DNA from: Glandiceps talaboti
Lineage: Eukaryota > Hemichordata > Enteropneusta > Spengelidae
Assembly (NCBI RefSeq): GCF_964340395.1
Contig: NC_135559.1
Span: 5,062,501-5,126,500, forward strand
Reading direction: 5' to 3'
Length of the DNA: 64,000 bases
A program made the position numbers and the translations under genes. The notes beneath the pieces are model-generated. The model worked only from the letters and a program-made list of their open reading frames with translations. It had not been told where the DNA came from and ran no database searches. Positions 1-13,293 of the stretch are shown here, piece by piece. Every line of letters starts with the position of its first letter. The first letter of the stretch is position 1.

Positions 1-4
1 AAAG

Positions 5-983
5 ATGGCAACTGCTGAAAGCGGTAAGTACGAGCTCGTACGAGTTATCATCCCTTTTTGACCTATTGATCTGTCTGGCAGCGAGGTCAGATTTTGCTCA
101 ATAGTCCGTGCTAAGTTCATGGGTACATATGTAAGACTAAATGTCTTTTTAGAGGTTTTCCTTTGCATATATCGCTGTAGTCAGTCTGAAAGAGGATTTT
201 CCAAGCTTTACAACGAGGGGTCATAATTTTTTGTCGGACAATGGGGCGCGATGGGGCGCGTTTTTTCGGGAGCAGTGTAAATTCTCGGTGATCAGAGCGA
301 GAGTGTCCACGTATTCAACACTGTGTACTATGTGTGACACGTTGTTTGTCACTGTCAGCCTAGCGCCTGTTGACTTTCTTGGAGTAGATTTGTTTTGGTG
401 AGGGAATAGCTATCTGAGTTCTAAAACGAATTTCTTGAAAACGTAATCACGGTAACGTAAGCCTTATTTACATGCGTGATAGTGGATGAAAGCTTCGTTG
501 TGTTGTGTGGTCATTGTCGATCGATCGTCGGATATATGCGTGAGTAAATGGATTTAGATGCGTAGACGTAGACGTACATCGTATGCAAAGCATGTGTATA
601 CAATCGTAAATGTAATCATATGTTGACACTTGGTAGGTAATGACAATGTAACTGTTACAGATAAATTATTTGTGTCAATTTTTGCCAGCTGCTTTCAATA
701 TTGGTCTATAGAGTACTAATGAATTTTTTTTCGTCCGACAGCATCATCGTCAGTCTTACTAGCACCATCCACAGAGCCAAAGCAAATCGAGCCAGGAGAT
801 ATCAAAATTGAGACTAGTGTAAGAGGGTATGTGAGACATATTTCCGATATCACGTACTGCAATATCTTATTATTACTTTGTGTCACTTGCTTATGATCTG
901 ACATAGTAAACATGCACTTGAAACCAGGCCATAAAACAAAATGTAATCCAAGATGTGATAATTTTAATAGTAGTAACAACAGC

Positions 984-1029
<46 letters not shown>

Positions 1030-4000
1030 TATATGGTTGATAGTACTCTGATAACCATCATACCCAGCACATTATGTTACCAGATTTGCCCGAGTTCCAA
1101 AGTTAACAGAATTTTACTTTGAGTAATGTCATTTTGTAATGTGTATCATCTTAGTTATTTCTATAAATTTATTCTAGTTAATTTTATCTGCTGTGTATGC
1201 ATGGTTATATTTTATTATGATCCATACAAATGTTTTTCTTTTGTTTTGTTTTTATAGCTATCAGGCTCTCTGTGACTGTCCCACAAGTGTATAGATGGAT
1301 TTACATCCGGAAGTCGACAACCCTCATGATCTAACTGCTATTGATGAATCCAGATTAGAAGTAAACAAGAAACTTGTTGAAACAAAATAGGCGAAAAAAG
1401 AAAAACACATTGAATTGTACGAGGAAGTCGATGACATTCTCACTATTGAGATAGTAGAAATAAACCTTCAATCTAAAATTTAAGTTGCTGTGATCACAAC
1501 AGTCCCATATGGATACATTTACAAAAGGACAGTCTGTTTTTCAACTCACTTCATAAATCTTCTCCAGGAAAGAACATTATCAAACTCCTGTACATATTTG
1601 GTGGTTTGTAACACAAAACTCAATCTCTTCTTTTTGTCTACTTCTAGCTTGGACTATTTACTAGGTTGGTCTTGACTATGTCCTTGTAACATATACCAGG
1701 ATTAGTGCAATCTATTTCATGTAACAATGACAGCCAATGTAGGTACCACAAAGTTTAGTTGTGATATTACCATACCAAACATGTTCCTCAATGATTGGCT
1801 TATCTGTTCTATTGAAGTAGTATCTGGTTGATGATTCATTCAAACTTGACTTGTTTTTGAGAAGACTCTTATGGCTCATTTATAAGTTAAACACTTCATG
1901 GGGGCCATGAACTGTCAAGCTTTGGATAAACGTAAAATGATGTAATGTGAAAGATAACAACAACTCTCTGCAGTTGTATTTTCAATACTTTATTTAACAT
2001 GGAGAAAATAAATAAAAATGAATATGTAATATATATATGTGGCTAATAAAATATATAAATACATAAAATATATCATCTGCTTCAGTTTACACTTTGTAAC
2101 ATGTATTGAAGTTCACTTGTTTGCAATGGTCCTGAGTCCTGCTATAAATAGTTTTCAGCATGTCAGTCAATATCTTCACATTTGACTTTATGTAGAGGAA
2201 GACTTTCATCTTGTACAAATGTGCAATTTTTCATCTGTTGACAAGAGAGAACCAGAAATTTAAATTAGACATTGATTTCAATTTAAATCACTTTTGAGTA
2301 ATATCACGGGACAATTGTGGAAACTGTTTCCAAACAAAACAAAAATATAGGTGTGCGTGCAAAGTCTTGCATATGAGATAAAATTAAAGTTTTGATGTGA
2401 TGGAACAAATCAGGTGATTTGTTACTAATTGTCAGTCACGGCCAACAAACAAGAAACCCCTGAACATCAACCAAATAAGTGTGCTGATTAGTATTTCTTC
2501 ACACTAATACATGTTAAAGAAATATCGTTTCAATGGGTACAAAATACTTATTTTCACCAAATACCATATCACTGTTTTATCAGCATAAATATTGATTCTT
2601 AGTATTTCCAAGTCACAATAGTACCCACATTTGAATTTATATTCTCAACAAAAATATTTCGATCAATTTAGAACAAATTACATTAATTACAATCAATTGA
2701 AATCTTACCCTTTAACACGTTTTTTGTTTATACAGAATGTTATTCCTTAGTTCACAAACTTACGTGTTTTAGCCAGTTATAAAAGATAATATACACATTT
2801 GCCTGTGCTAGTCGTCGCCTCGCTCCGTAGCACTGAATACACCCGTACTGATAGGAAACTGTGAATGCCTATCTGGCACTTGCTCTGATGTTGCGAAATA
2901 ATCAGTACATCGGTTATAGTATTGCTCCGGTTCGGAGCAATGCGACGACTTTCGTTTTAGATAAAATGTAGCAAAAAAGGCACGAACGAACGACTATCGA
3001 CAGTGTACTAGTGACAGTGTAGTCTCGAGTCCCAATCAAGTAGCATTGTGTTGAGAGGTGTTCAGTTTGACAATTTATCCTTTAAAAAGTTATATTGACA
3101 GCTCTTTTTTATCCAGCATGTAGTCAAAATTTAAAACTGAGAAAGAAGAGTACCATATTTACCCTGATTTTAAAAGCTCAGCCACGCCGAAAACTCCCGT
3201 AAGCCACGAACCATAGACGCCGTAGGGTATTGACCATTGGAGTGCTCGACCATATGTAGACAGGAAGTTAGGCGTGGAGTAATGGATATAAGAACAAACG
3301 CGCGTAACCTCTGACCAGTTGACTGAAAAGATGACATCATCGATCCTCTCATTGGCTACTTGTAATGTCCATCCCGATGACATGACGGGAACTGGTAAGT
3401 TTAGATACATGCACATCACGCAAAGTTACACTTGTAGTAGATGACAGTATTTCCTTACCGGGATGTGTGAAGATTTCCAGAAAAAGAAGCAGGCATTTAC
3501 TTAGGCTACAGTTTCATTTTAAAATACCCTACAACAGTTTGATGGAGGTTATATTTTCATGTGTATATATGTGACTGTGTGTGTATGTGACTGTGTGTGT
3601 ATGTCACTGTGTGTGTATGTGACTGTGTACGTCACTTTCTGTGTGTGTTTCACTATGTCAGTGTGTGTGTGTCACTGTGTATGTATGTGACTATGTGACT
3701 GTGTACGTCACTTTCTGTGTGTGTGTCACTATGTCAGTGTGTGTGTGTGACTTACTGTGTCACTGTGTGTGTCACTGTATGTCACTGTGTATGTGTGTGT
3801 GTGTCTCTCTCTCTCTGTTTTAAAGATGGATTTTACTGTAACTTTTGTCAAATGCAACAAGGATTAGTTATTAGATTTTAGTGGGGATCCAATTCTTGTA
3901 TTAAAATATTTGGTTTACATTGAGATTATACAATTGATATATTAGCAATATGTCCCCTCCAAGGCCATACAGTGCCCTCTGACCCTAGCGACATGTACAG

Positions 4001-7000
4001 TTCCCTCAGACCCCAGCCACTCATACAGTGCTCTCTGACCCCAGTGACCCCAAAGTAACACCCCTGTCCCACTATTGCTAATCCCCTTTAAGTGTTTTTA
4101 TACTTTATTATCACATTTAGCTACTCAGAAATGTTTTGCTAGATCTAGATGTCAGTTTAATAGTGCTATTGAAATAACCAAGAGGACAGAGTCCAACAGT
4201 TGGTGTACATGTGAAAATTGAGAAACATTAGCGATGTGTTCAAACAAGCCTTGCTGTATTGCTTTGATGGATTGACTGTAAAATTAAAACACACAGATTT
4301 GTTTTGAAACTAGGGAGTAAGAGTTAGGTGAGGGATATGTAGATACAAATACAAATATCAAAAATAAATGTATCTAAAATAAAATATATAAAAATAATGA
4401 ATACTAAATATATAAAATCTATAGATAAAACAATAGGGTTAGATACCTAAGACAATATTGATTTTTATCGTATGTACTTTGTATGGATTAATTTACAGTA
4501 ATATGAAGCCAAGTGAGTTGGAGAGAAGTATAGCCCTAGCCAAAGCCCTGTGTGAAATACTATGGCGAGCTGGTGAAGAGAAGAAGGTTGTCATCACATT
4601 GCTTAATACACATTCACATTTCCAAGGAACTGGTAAAGAATTCAGAACTGATGGATTCATAGAGAAGGTAACAATAGTCAGCTTTGGTCATGTCAATAGG
4701 ATACCTTTATGTTTAGACATGGATGCTTCATTTGTCTTTGGTGAGAAAGCTACATGTTCCATATTGTTGTAAACCTTGATGAAATGGCTTATAGGTATGA
4801 CCATGAGTACTTCCAAATCATAGTTTCAAATACATGTAACAGTTAATGATATAGTGTAAAAAAAACAACAGAGACCAACTACCATATTATGCCCTGTGAG
4901 GGCGCTGTCACATTACTGGTCTTAATAGTTGACTGATGCAGTAATGCATTGTAAGAAATTTATGTAAAAGAATTATTGTAACTTTGAGAAATTATTGTAG
5001 CAATCATACTTATGTCTTGTATCTACATTTCAAATGTAATTTTTGTCAACTAATGAAATACAAGAAGTATTGCACTCTTTGCAAATACTTGATGTGTGAA
5101 TCGATTTGAATATTTTAAATGGTTTACGGTAATTTCTTTTTATCACATTCATCAACAGTTGTCTTTGTATGAATTTGATGACTATGCAGAACTCTTCAAA
5201 TTTGTTAGAAGAAATATCAAAATTGTAAGTACACTTTTGTTGTCCAGTTATTCAAAAATGTACATCTTCCATAAAAAGCTCATGGAAATGCTCTCATAAA
5301 AGTAGCAAATAAAGTCACAGATTATTGAGGGACTTTTTAAGAAAATGATTGTATGGAAATATTCACATAGGGAAGAAAGAGTAATTTTGAGTGGAAAACT
5401 GATGCTGCTGTTTCATTGCGACATAAATTGATGATATACTAACTGTATGATCACTGAAACTGGTGATGTCGCTGCTTCATGGTTACATAAAGTGATAACA
5501 CCCTCACTTTGTGAGCACTCAAACTGGTGATGTGATTGCTTCATGTCTACATAAATTGATAACATTGTAATTTTGATGTTATTGATTTGCAGCCACTAAA
5601 ACTGCTAGTGTCAAAACAAACCTCTGTAAGTAAACTGATGTGTCAGACATACTTTACTCAATATAACCAAAGTTTAATAGTCAACTTCAAGCACAAATTG
5701 TATCTGAACCCTTCCATTTTACATACAAACACTTTAATGCTACAATTGCATATGTTTTCTATGCAAGGAAAGTTTTCAATTATTCTACCTTGAAATATTC
5801 TCATTCTCCCACTTTATATAGTTTGAAGGAGAAGAAAGCAGTGGTGTGTTGTTGTTTGTGTATAGTCTAATTCTAACCAGAGATATACATAGGTAAGACA
5901 ATATTTGGTTCTATATTTAATACTTGCAGTGTGTAGTTGTGATCGCCTACAATTACTTGCAATTTCATAGAAACATCAACTTGATCTGAGTGCATATCCC
6001 TTTCACTGTAAAACATCTCTCATGAATATTCATTGAATGTGCAACCATGAATACATTGTTTCTGCTGACTCCCATGATGCAATAGCCCATAGTAGAGATA
6101 CCCTACGAAGGCACAAGATCAACTTGATGTTTTTCTGAAATTGCCAATAATTGTAGGTGATATAAATTATGAATTGACTCTCCAGAATCCATAGTTTATG
6201 AAAAAATCTATTTGCTGAAGTGGTGTTACCCTTTAACACAGTTATAATTTGTACATCATTTGATACATCATCGTTAGTCTGTAAGGTATGCTGTGATGGA
6301 GCGCCCTCACTCATCGAGAGAGAGGAAGGCAGAGTGACACGATGTATCTTACAGTCTAAACAGCGGTTAATTTATGTTTATCTGTGGCATGGTACATTTC
6401 CCATAATGCACCATTCAAAATGGCAGCTTTGCAAGTTCAATATTAAGGAGGACAAACACAATCATTTGAACTCATGTTGACCATGATCATGACCTTTGTG
6501 CATCTCCCCCGCAATACTAATAATTGATAATTTTATTTAAATAGGAATAAATTACTTTGTTTTATTTTTTCAGGTTAGTCCATGATTTGGAGGATGACAA
6601 GTTATTGACACCGTATGATTATATATCATATGCTATGGTTAATCTTATGTTGACTGGCAGGGCTTGTCCTAGAATTATTGATGCTTTACTGAAAAGTGAC
6701 AAGAAAGGAAAGTCCCAGGGACAGGTAAACATATACAAACAACATTAAACTTGTAGTAGTGTAGTTTTTAAGTCGAAAGTCCAAGGGGCAGGTAATTTAT
6801 CCTTTAACTTGAAACACCACAAGTATACTAAAAATCCAATAATCTAGCCACATCGTCTTTCAGATGGACTTAATAACACCTGACTGAGCAAGAAAGTGTA
6901 AATATTGGAAATCCAGTATTCTATCCTTTCACATGATGTATTGTCAGCACAGTATTTCATGCAAGCTCCCTTAACCTTCACCCCATCATAGAATGTATTT

Positions 7001-8940
7001 CATGCAACCATAGAATGTAAAAAATGTATTAAATGTAAAATATGCATTTAATAAAACGTGTCTTGAATATCAATAATTTTATTGCAGTCCAATATACTAT
7101 AATGTCATTTTCAAGTTATTTTGAATCATGTACTTTATTTATTAACTTTTGTTTATTTTGCTTTAGTTATATGCTGCTCCTGGCGTGAAAGAGCGTAGTA
7201 ATATTGGTTTCCTGTTTTGGGACAAAGAGGAGGAAGATAGGAAAAGAACAAAGGTACTAGAACATCATTTTCTCTCAGGGTATTTAAGAGCTTTGGCCTG
7301 CTAATGATAATATGAAATTATAATTCTCAACTCCCTTTGGCACATACAATTTATTGCCGCCTCTGTAAGCACATATTTACATTGCAACCTCTATCCTACC
7401 AGGTCCCCAACTACACAGCTGGGTTGACTGAGGCACAATCATGGTTCAAATCTTGCCTAAAGACCTAAGCCATTCAGAAACAAACAACAGCAGTGTATAC
7501 CCATAGCAATAGTTTCTGATCGTGTTCACTTTGAAACTGTTATAAATGTTGTAACTAGCAGAAATGTTGTCTTTATTTACTGAGAAACTAGCACTTATTT
7601 TTTCTTGATGTTGATATTACAGGTTGACACTGTGTTAAGGACTCCAAGATTTCCAATCTGGATCACACACATTAACAACAAACTAACTGGTGTGATGTTT
7701 AGTCCAAGTTTAGATCTGATGAGTGATTGGAGACGAGAACATCGCTTTACTCTGTACTACTACACAGGGTTGCATACAACAAAACATGATGGACCAATAG
7801 AACATGCTAAACTAAGTATAGGTATATAGTAAATGTTTTCTTAGTTTCTAGTACAGACATGCTGACGGCAACTATCAGTATTATCTTTAGCTGGTGAAAG
7901 GGAACCAAAACTTCATTGCAAATCTCTTTCAGTAAATCATCAATGATATAATTTGGTAAAGATAAAATGAAGATGAAAAAACACCGATGTGTTTGCTTGA
8001 ATGACGTGAGCCGCGGAAAGACTTTATGCAAAGTTGGACAAAAACAACAATACAACAGTTTCTGATCATGATACAAAAGCAACAGTGGGTGCATTTGATG
8101 TTGGTTCACATGATGCTTTTATCAGTCTGTTTATATCTGTTATAGTGTAACAGTAACACGTGTACTCAATGTTATAACGTGTACAACTACAGACATCAGA
8201 CCCTTGACAAACAGAACCTATTACGAGTATGGAAAGTAAACAAATGAAAAATTGCATTAATAACACTTGCATGTTGGAACAGCAGAGACTTATATCACAT
8301 TTCATGGTTTGATAAGAACAGTTTTATGGCCTCTTTGCATGTACATGAATTGCTATGAGAACTTCAAATATGTATGTGAATGTGAACTATAATGTAAAGG
8401 GGTCATAAAACTGTTCTTATCCAATGATGGAATGTAATTCTTGTCTCTCTGTATTTCCAACATGCTGTGCCAAGATTTTTAAATCCAATTCATTTGTTTA
8501 CTTTCCCTGTTTGTGACAGGTTCCGTTCATCAATGGTCTGATGTCAGTGGTTGTAGTGTTCTATCAATAAACAGAGTCATAGGAATTGAGCTCCTGTGGT
8601 GTTTATACTTTGCTAAATTACCAACACTAATTACATTGTATGTCTTTGCATAAACCTTGTCTCATTCCTACAAGTAAGCAAATAAAGTGGGTTTTTTTCC
8701 TGAGTTGTATATAAAGCCCCACAATAAAGATTACAAAGTACACTTTAAAACTAAAATATTGAATGTGTCTGTTATTGTTTGTTTTTTAATATTTCTTGTT
8801 TGATATTGACTTGTTGTACAGATACCCGTGAGAAAACTGGAATTCAGTTCGTAACAAAAAGTTATGCTACGTCTGAAAGGGAAAGGAATAGGCCAGTATT
8901 GGAACATGTAATTTACACAAAGTAAGTTGAAGTGTTGAAT

Positions 8941-8988
<48 letters not shown>

Positions 8989-9019
8989 CACACACAACAC
9001 ACTCACTCACCCACTCACT

Positions 9020-9061
<42 letters not shown>

Positions 9062-9132
9062 ACTAGCTGATACACACGCACGCTCACACTCATACACATT
9101 CCCACACAGACACACACAGACACTCGTACCCA

Positions 9133-9205
<73 letters not shown>

Positions 9206-9464
9206 CACATTCATCGCTTGATCTGTGTCCCGCTCTCCCTTTCTGTCTGTTTTTCTTTGAATAGCTGAAGAGACCCTTTCTTATAGCATTCCTGATTTCA
9301 GTAGCACCATTGAATTATTTCTCATTTTACAGTTTATATAGAATCAGATGAAAGTGATTATTGTATTTATACCTCTAGTAACCCAAATTGTTTTTCTTCT
9401 ATTTTCCCCCACTAGATGGCCTGGAGCTGAGATTGACTGGCATGGTATGATGCCATTTGTATGA
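5..9464 (+). CDS. MINDY4B-like: MINDY-4/4B-like (FAM188B family) deubiquitinase-fold protein, probably catalytically inactive
   Basis: Ten exons join in frame: 5-23, 742-826, 4499-4667, 5159-5224, 5822-5892, 6574-6724, 7167-7253, 7623-7821, 8822-8921, 9416-9464. They total 996 nt, giving 331 aa plus stop, with GT-AG borders and matching phases. The MINDY family cleaves K48-linked ubiquitin chains. Family resemblance is clear: LCEILWRAG (residues ~55-63), [25 protein letters not shown], then TPRFPIWI (~223-230), [10 protein letters not shown] and the terminal [12 protein letters not shown], which parallels the TKW..A..NW.G end of MINDY-4. The GGPCG segment that carries the catalytic Cys is not in any exon or intron here. 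The catalytic His expected about seven residues after PIW is Lys236. I recall human MINDY-4B as an inactive member, so this call fits best. The first two exons (34 aa, unrecognised) rest only on phase and splice sites. The start is the first ATG and lies 5 bases into the window, so upstream exons cannot be excluded. The C-terminal 295 aa from Met37 (4503) are the secure part. Confidence 0.77.
975..1028. repeat. (CAA)n microsatellite
   Basis: Near-perfect run of CAA units inside intron 2 of the MINDY4B-like gene. The antisense frame reads as polyleucine and is not a gene. Confidence 0.95.
1259..1482 (+). pseudogene. Unidentified coding-like stretch with an internal stop, in intron 2 of the MINDY4B-like gene
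   Basis: A good splice acceptor ends at 1258. The following sequence, joined in phase to the exon ending at 826, reads twelve codons and stops at a TAG. One base later an ATG at 1295 opens a frame of 31 codons (it begins [14 protein letters not shown]), interrupted by a single TAG and continuing for 30 more codons to a TAA at about 1480. The composition is charged and helix-like ([13 protein letters not shown]), unlike the surrounding AT-rich intron. I do not recognise the family. It could be a decayed exon, a fragment of a processed pseudogene, or chance. An AATAAA-type signal lies near 2006. Confidence 0.25.
2918..3010 (+). mobile_element. Diverged end of a palindromic element (same family as 37485-37697)
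   Basis: The block from about 2948, with TTAGATAAAATGTAG, an A-rich run, GGCACGAACGAACGAC and then ATCGACAGT, matches the right arm of the palindromic element at 37485-37697. The CTCCG...CGGAGCAATG stretch just before it matches that element's interior. Confidence 0.6.
3555..3815. repeat. TG-rich degenerate simple repeat
   Basis: Interleaved GTGTGTATGTGACT and GTGTGTCACTATGTCA units end in a short CT run. The long open frames across it are low-complexity artefacts. Confidence 0.9.
5395..5610 (+). repeat. Degenerate ~70-bp tandem repeat in a MINDY4B-like intron
   Basis: Three to four diverged units share the core CTTCATG.(T)TACATAAA.TGATAA and the phrase ACTGGTGATGT. They lie between the exons ending at 5224 and starting at 5822. 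Confidence 0.7.
6276..6357. mobile_element. Short inverted-repeat element, AGTCTGTAAG family
   Basis: It starts AGTCTGTAAGGTATG and ends GATGTATCTTACAGTCT, so the ends are inverted copies of each other. GAGCGCCCTCAC is internal. Related copies lie at 31888-31984, 31994-32065 and 59739-59835, with a partial match near 61930. Confidence 0.65.
8178..8552. repeat. Large imperfect inverted repeat (palindromic element) in a MINDY4B-like intron
   Basis: The left arm contains GGAAAGTAAACAAATGAA, CTTGCATGTTGGAA and GATAAGAACAGTTTTATG. The right arm carries their reverse complements in the opposite order: CATAAAACTGTTCTTATC, CCAACATGCTG and TTTGTTTACTTTCC. Arms are about 155 bp around a centre near 8365. 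No reading frame longer than noise crosses it. Confidence 0.8.
8943..9208. repeat. (AC)n compound microsatellite
   Basis: Long AC dinucleotide tracts are separated by short CACTC-type interruptions. It lies in the last intron of the MINDY4B-like gene. Confidence 0.95.
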
Positions 9465-9760
9465 GAGAATTGTACAAAGTTATCAGACTATCACTTTATC
9501 ATACAAATTCAGAATGTAGATTGTCTAAAATTTCAGTGATTTGTTCATTTTTGCTATTAATGTCTTTATCCAGCACATTCTAACTGGTGTGTGTGTTGTT
9601 TGGTTTGGGTATGATTAGAAAATTCTGTTACTTTAAACTGATTTTGCTTTGCTGTGGCATGTACCTTTAATGAATTGAAGTCATTATTTTAGTAGAGCAA
9701 TCATTTATTGAAACCATATCATATCAAAGCATCATAATCAAGTTTGAACATTGAGTTAAC

Positions 9761-10750
9761 AAATACAGATACTGACAACAGATAAGTGAAAGATCTTTAG
9801 CCAAATACTTACAGATACTGACAACAGATAAGTGAAAGATCTTTAGCCAAATACTGACACAGATAAGTGTAAAATCTTTAGCCAAATACTTACAGATACT
9901 GACAACAGATAAAGTGAAAGATCTTTAGCCAAATACTTACAGATACTGACAACAGATAAGTGAAAGATCTTTAGCCAAATACTGACACAGATAAGTGTAA
10001 AATCTTTAGCCAAATACTTACAGATACTGACAACAGATAAGTGAAAGATCTTTAGCCAAATACTGACACAGATAAGTGTAAAATCTTTAGCCAAATACTT
10101 ACAGATACTGACAACAGATAAGTGAAGGATCTTTAGCCAAATACTTACAGATACTGACAACAGATAAGTGAAAGATCTTTAGCCAAATACTTACAGATAC
10201 TGACACAGATAAGTGAAAGATCTTTAGCCAAATACTTACAGATACTGACACAGATAAGTGAAAGATCTTTAGCCAAATACTGACACAGATAAGTGTAAAA
10301 TCTTTAGCCAAATACTTACAGATACTGACAACAGATAAGTGAAAGATCTTTAGCCAAATACTGACACAGATAAGTGTAAAATCTTTAGCCAAATACTTAC
10401 AGATACTGACAACAGATAAGTGAAGGATCTTTAGCCAAATACTTACAGATACTGACAACAGATAAGTGAAAGATCTTTAGCCAAATACTTACAGATACTG
10501 ACACAGATAAGTGAAAGATCTTTAGCCAAATACTTACAGATACTGACACAGATAAGTGAAAGATCTTTAGCCAAATACTTACAGATACTGACACAGATAA
10601 GTGAAAGATCTCTAGCCAAATACTTACAGATACTGACACAGATAAGTGAAAGATCTTTAGCCAAATACTTACAGATACTGACACAGATAAGTGAAAGATC
10701 TTTAGCCAAATACTTACAGATACTGACACAGATAAGTGAAAGATCTCTAG
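9761..10750. repeat. ~45-bp minisatellite array with a shorter variant unit
   Basis: About 20 units of AGATCTTTAGCCAAATACTT followed by ACAGATACTGACACAGATAAGTGAA run head to tail. Variants carry GACAACAG, and a ~35-bp unit lacks the ACTTACAGAT part and has GTGTAAAATC. Long and short units alternate in blocks, so there is some higher-order structure. The minus-strand frames spelling a repeated SICKYLAKD peptide come from the repeat length being divisible by three. Confidence 0.95.
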
Positions 10751-11114
10751 TCAGCTCAAAATGCCAAATATAAGAATAATTGAAGAACATGATAAGTTTT
10801 GTGGCAAAAATGTAGAAAAGTGGAGTGACTTTACACAAATGCATATTTGTAGCAAAGCTAGGGAGTTAGGGTGAAAAGGTTAGGTTATAAGGGATACCAG
10901 TAAGGTTAGACCCCATAATTATATAATTTGTAACATCGATAGTGGTTGCCCTCTGCTCTATGCTTGCCCTAATGTCATTTACAGTAGGTATAGTAGATCT
11001 GCAAAGCTTATCAACAGAGACAGTACTTGTATACATTATCTAGTCCACAAAACCTCTAGACAGTGCAGCTTTGTCTTCAGTACAGACCCACAATAGGAAC
11101 AGAAGTGTAGCATA

Positions 11115-11196
11115 GTTGTAAACCATAGCCTTTTACGATACCGTCCAAAATGCACCTCAGTGTCGCAGTAGAAATATCAGGTCTGGTGTGCAAGAA
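11115..11196 (+). mobile_element. Diverged copy of a short TIR element (TCGCAAACC family)
   Basis: It begins GTTGTAAACCATAGCCTTTT, then ACGATACCGTCCAAAATGC, GTAGAAATA and TCTGGTGTGC. The order and spacing match the better preserved copy at 41944-42043. Confidence 0.6.
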
Positions 11197-12359
11197 TGGA
11201 ATATAGATGAGCTCAGTGGTAGACAAAAAATCAATTCAAACCAAAAACCACTTTTTCTCAATGTAAAGTATTTTCAGTAAATTCATCAGACTTGTATAGT
11301 ATATACTTCCATCCACTTTTTTTTTATAATCTTGCACATTAATACGTTAATTAGTCTAGTATGGGGATTGCATGCACTTTACCAATAGAAAGCTGTCTTT
11401 ATGTGAAGCACTTTGCCAAATTAATCTATCAATCTAATTGTTTAGAAATATTATATCCGTCTTTCAATGTAATAGAAATATTGCTGTATACTTAAAAAAT
11501 AATTGTTGAGTTTTGAGAAAGTAAGGAAATTGTTGTAGTTTGACCGTCCAGGTGTAAATTGTAACAAGTTTAGTTACGTTTGTAGACTGTCCAGACCTGA
11601 TGTAAATTGATAAAGTTACATCTTTATTTTCAGCATTCAGATTTGAAGATGTTAAAAGTCAGATTTCAGACAGACGCCAAATTTGAAATGTGCCACATAT
11701 ACAGTTGCATTATTAAATGTTAAAAGTCAGATTTCAGAGAGAAGCTAAATTTGAAATGTGCCACATACACAGTTGCATATTAATTCTGTTTTTACACACA
11801 GACCTTCAACAGTGTCACACTTGGTTATTTTGAGAACCATTCTTAATAGATTATGATCATACTTAATGCTGGTAGTACTATACACTACTGTTAAACAGAA
11901 AGGTTGTTTATTGCAGAATAAATACTAGTTTTCATTGCTTTACCTAATCAAATCTAATCCATTCCAAAACAGGGAACAATTATCGTACTCACTCACTATT
12001 CTGCATATAATTACAATCATTTGGGGTTGAGTTGTAATGTTCTTTTCTTTCATGAAACAGATCTAGATTTAGTTATAATTAACAAATGTCAAGTTTGTAA
12101 CATTTCAATCACTGCAGTTGGTGTTGAGTTGTGTTCTTAATATAACATGTTTCTGTTTTGTTTTAACATTTACACCATTCAGATAATTATTGTAAAAAAA
12201 TTTTTTGAAAGAATTGTACAATCCATGTGAATATGTAGATATATATTTCAACTTTTGGCTTGTAACAATCAACCAAGGAGACTCTAACCATCAGTTATAT
12301 TATATCTGATTGCCGTCCACTTATACTGAAAAAAATGCTGTTATGGGATCTCTCCTAAT

Positions 12360-12785
<426 letters not shown>

Positions 12786-13293
12786 ACATAAGGACAAACA
12801 GGCAGACATGTACACAGACACGTATGTATACATGTGCAGTGCCATGGTAACAATGTCAGGAGTGCCCAAAATGGCAAATTTCAGTCTACCACCCAATCAG
12901 TACCTTGCAATCTTTAGAGAGCTTCCAAGGGATTTTACATTGTGTCTATATCAGATAGCAACTAGTGCTTCCAAGGTGTTAGGTTTGCAACAATTTCATT
13001 TAAATAATAAAGCCAAAGTTAATATTGTTGTTATATCTTTCTGATGTATACAATGTATTAAATTGTTGTACATTAATTAAAATATTTCATGATCATGAAA
13101 ATTTCCATTGTGGCATTTGTGTCAGTTTTGTGGATGTTGAAAATCAGTCAGTCAAATAGTTTACAAATAGTTTAAGATTGGTAGGAAACTCAACCAGGAC
13201 TATTATAGTATATTGATTGAATTTACAGATTGAATAACTTCCTATTCCCTGAGTTGGGTAAAAACAAGGAGTGATTTAGAATTTGATTTTATT

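Noticed and set aside
716-1030. Minus-strand 104-codon frame starting with polyleucine
   Set aside because: It is the reverse of a CAA microsatellite and overlaps a supported plus-strand exon.
4458-4772. 104-codon unspliced frame
   Set aside because: Only 4499-4667 is exon; the rest is intron read-through on both sides.
9761-10750. Regular repeats that could suggest a CRISPR array
   Set aside because: Units are contiguous with no unique spacers, and the context is intron-containing eukaryotic DNA.
9843-10844. Several minus-strand frames of 100-130 codons with repeated SICKYLAKD-like peptides
   Set aside because: They lie wholly in the 45-bp minisatellite; the open frame results from a repeat unit divisible by three.
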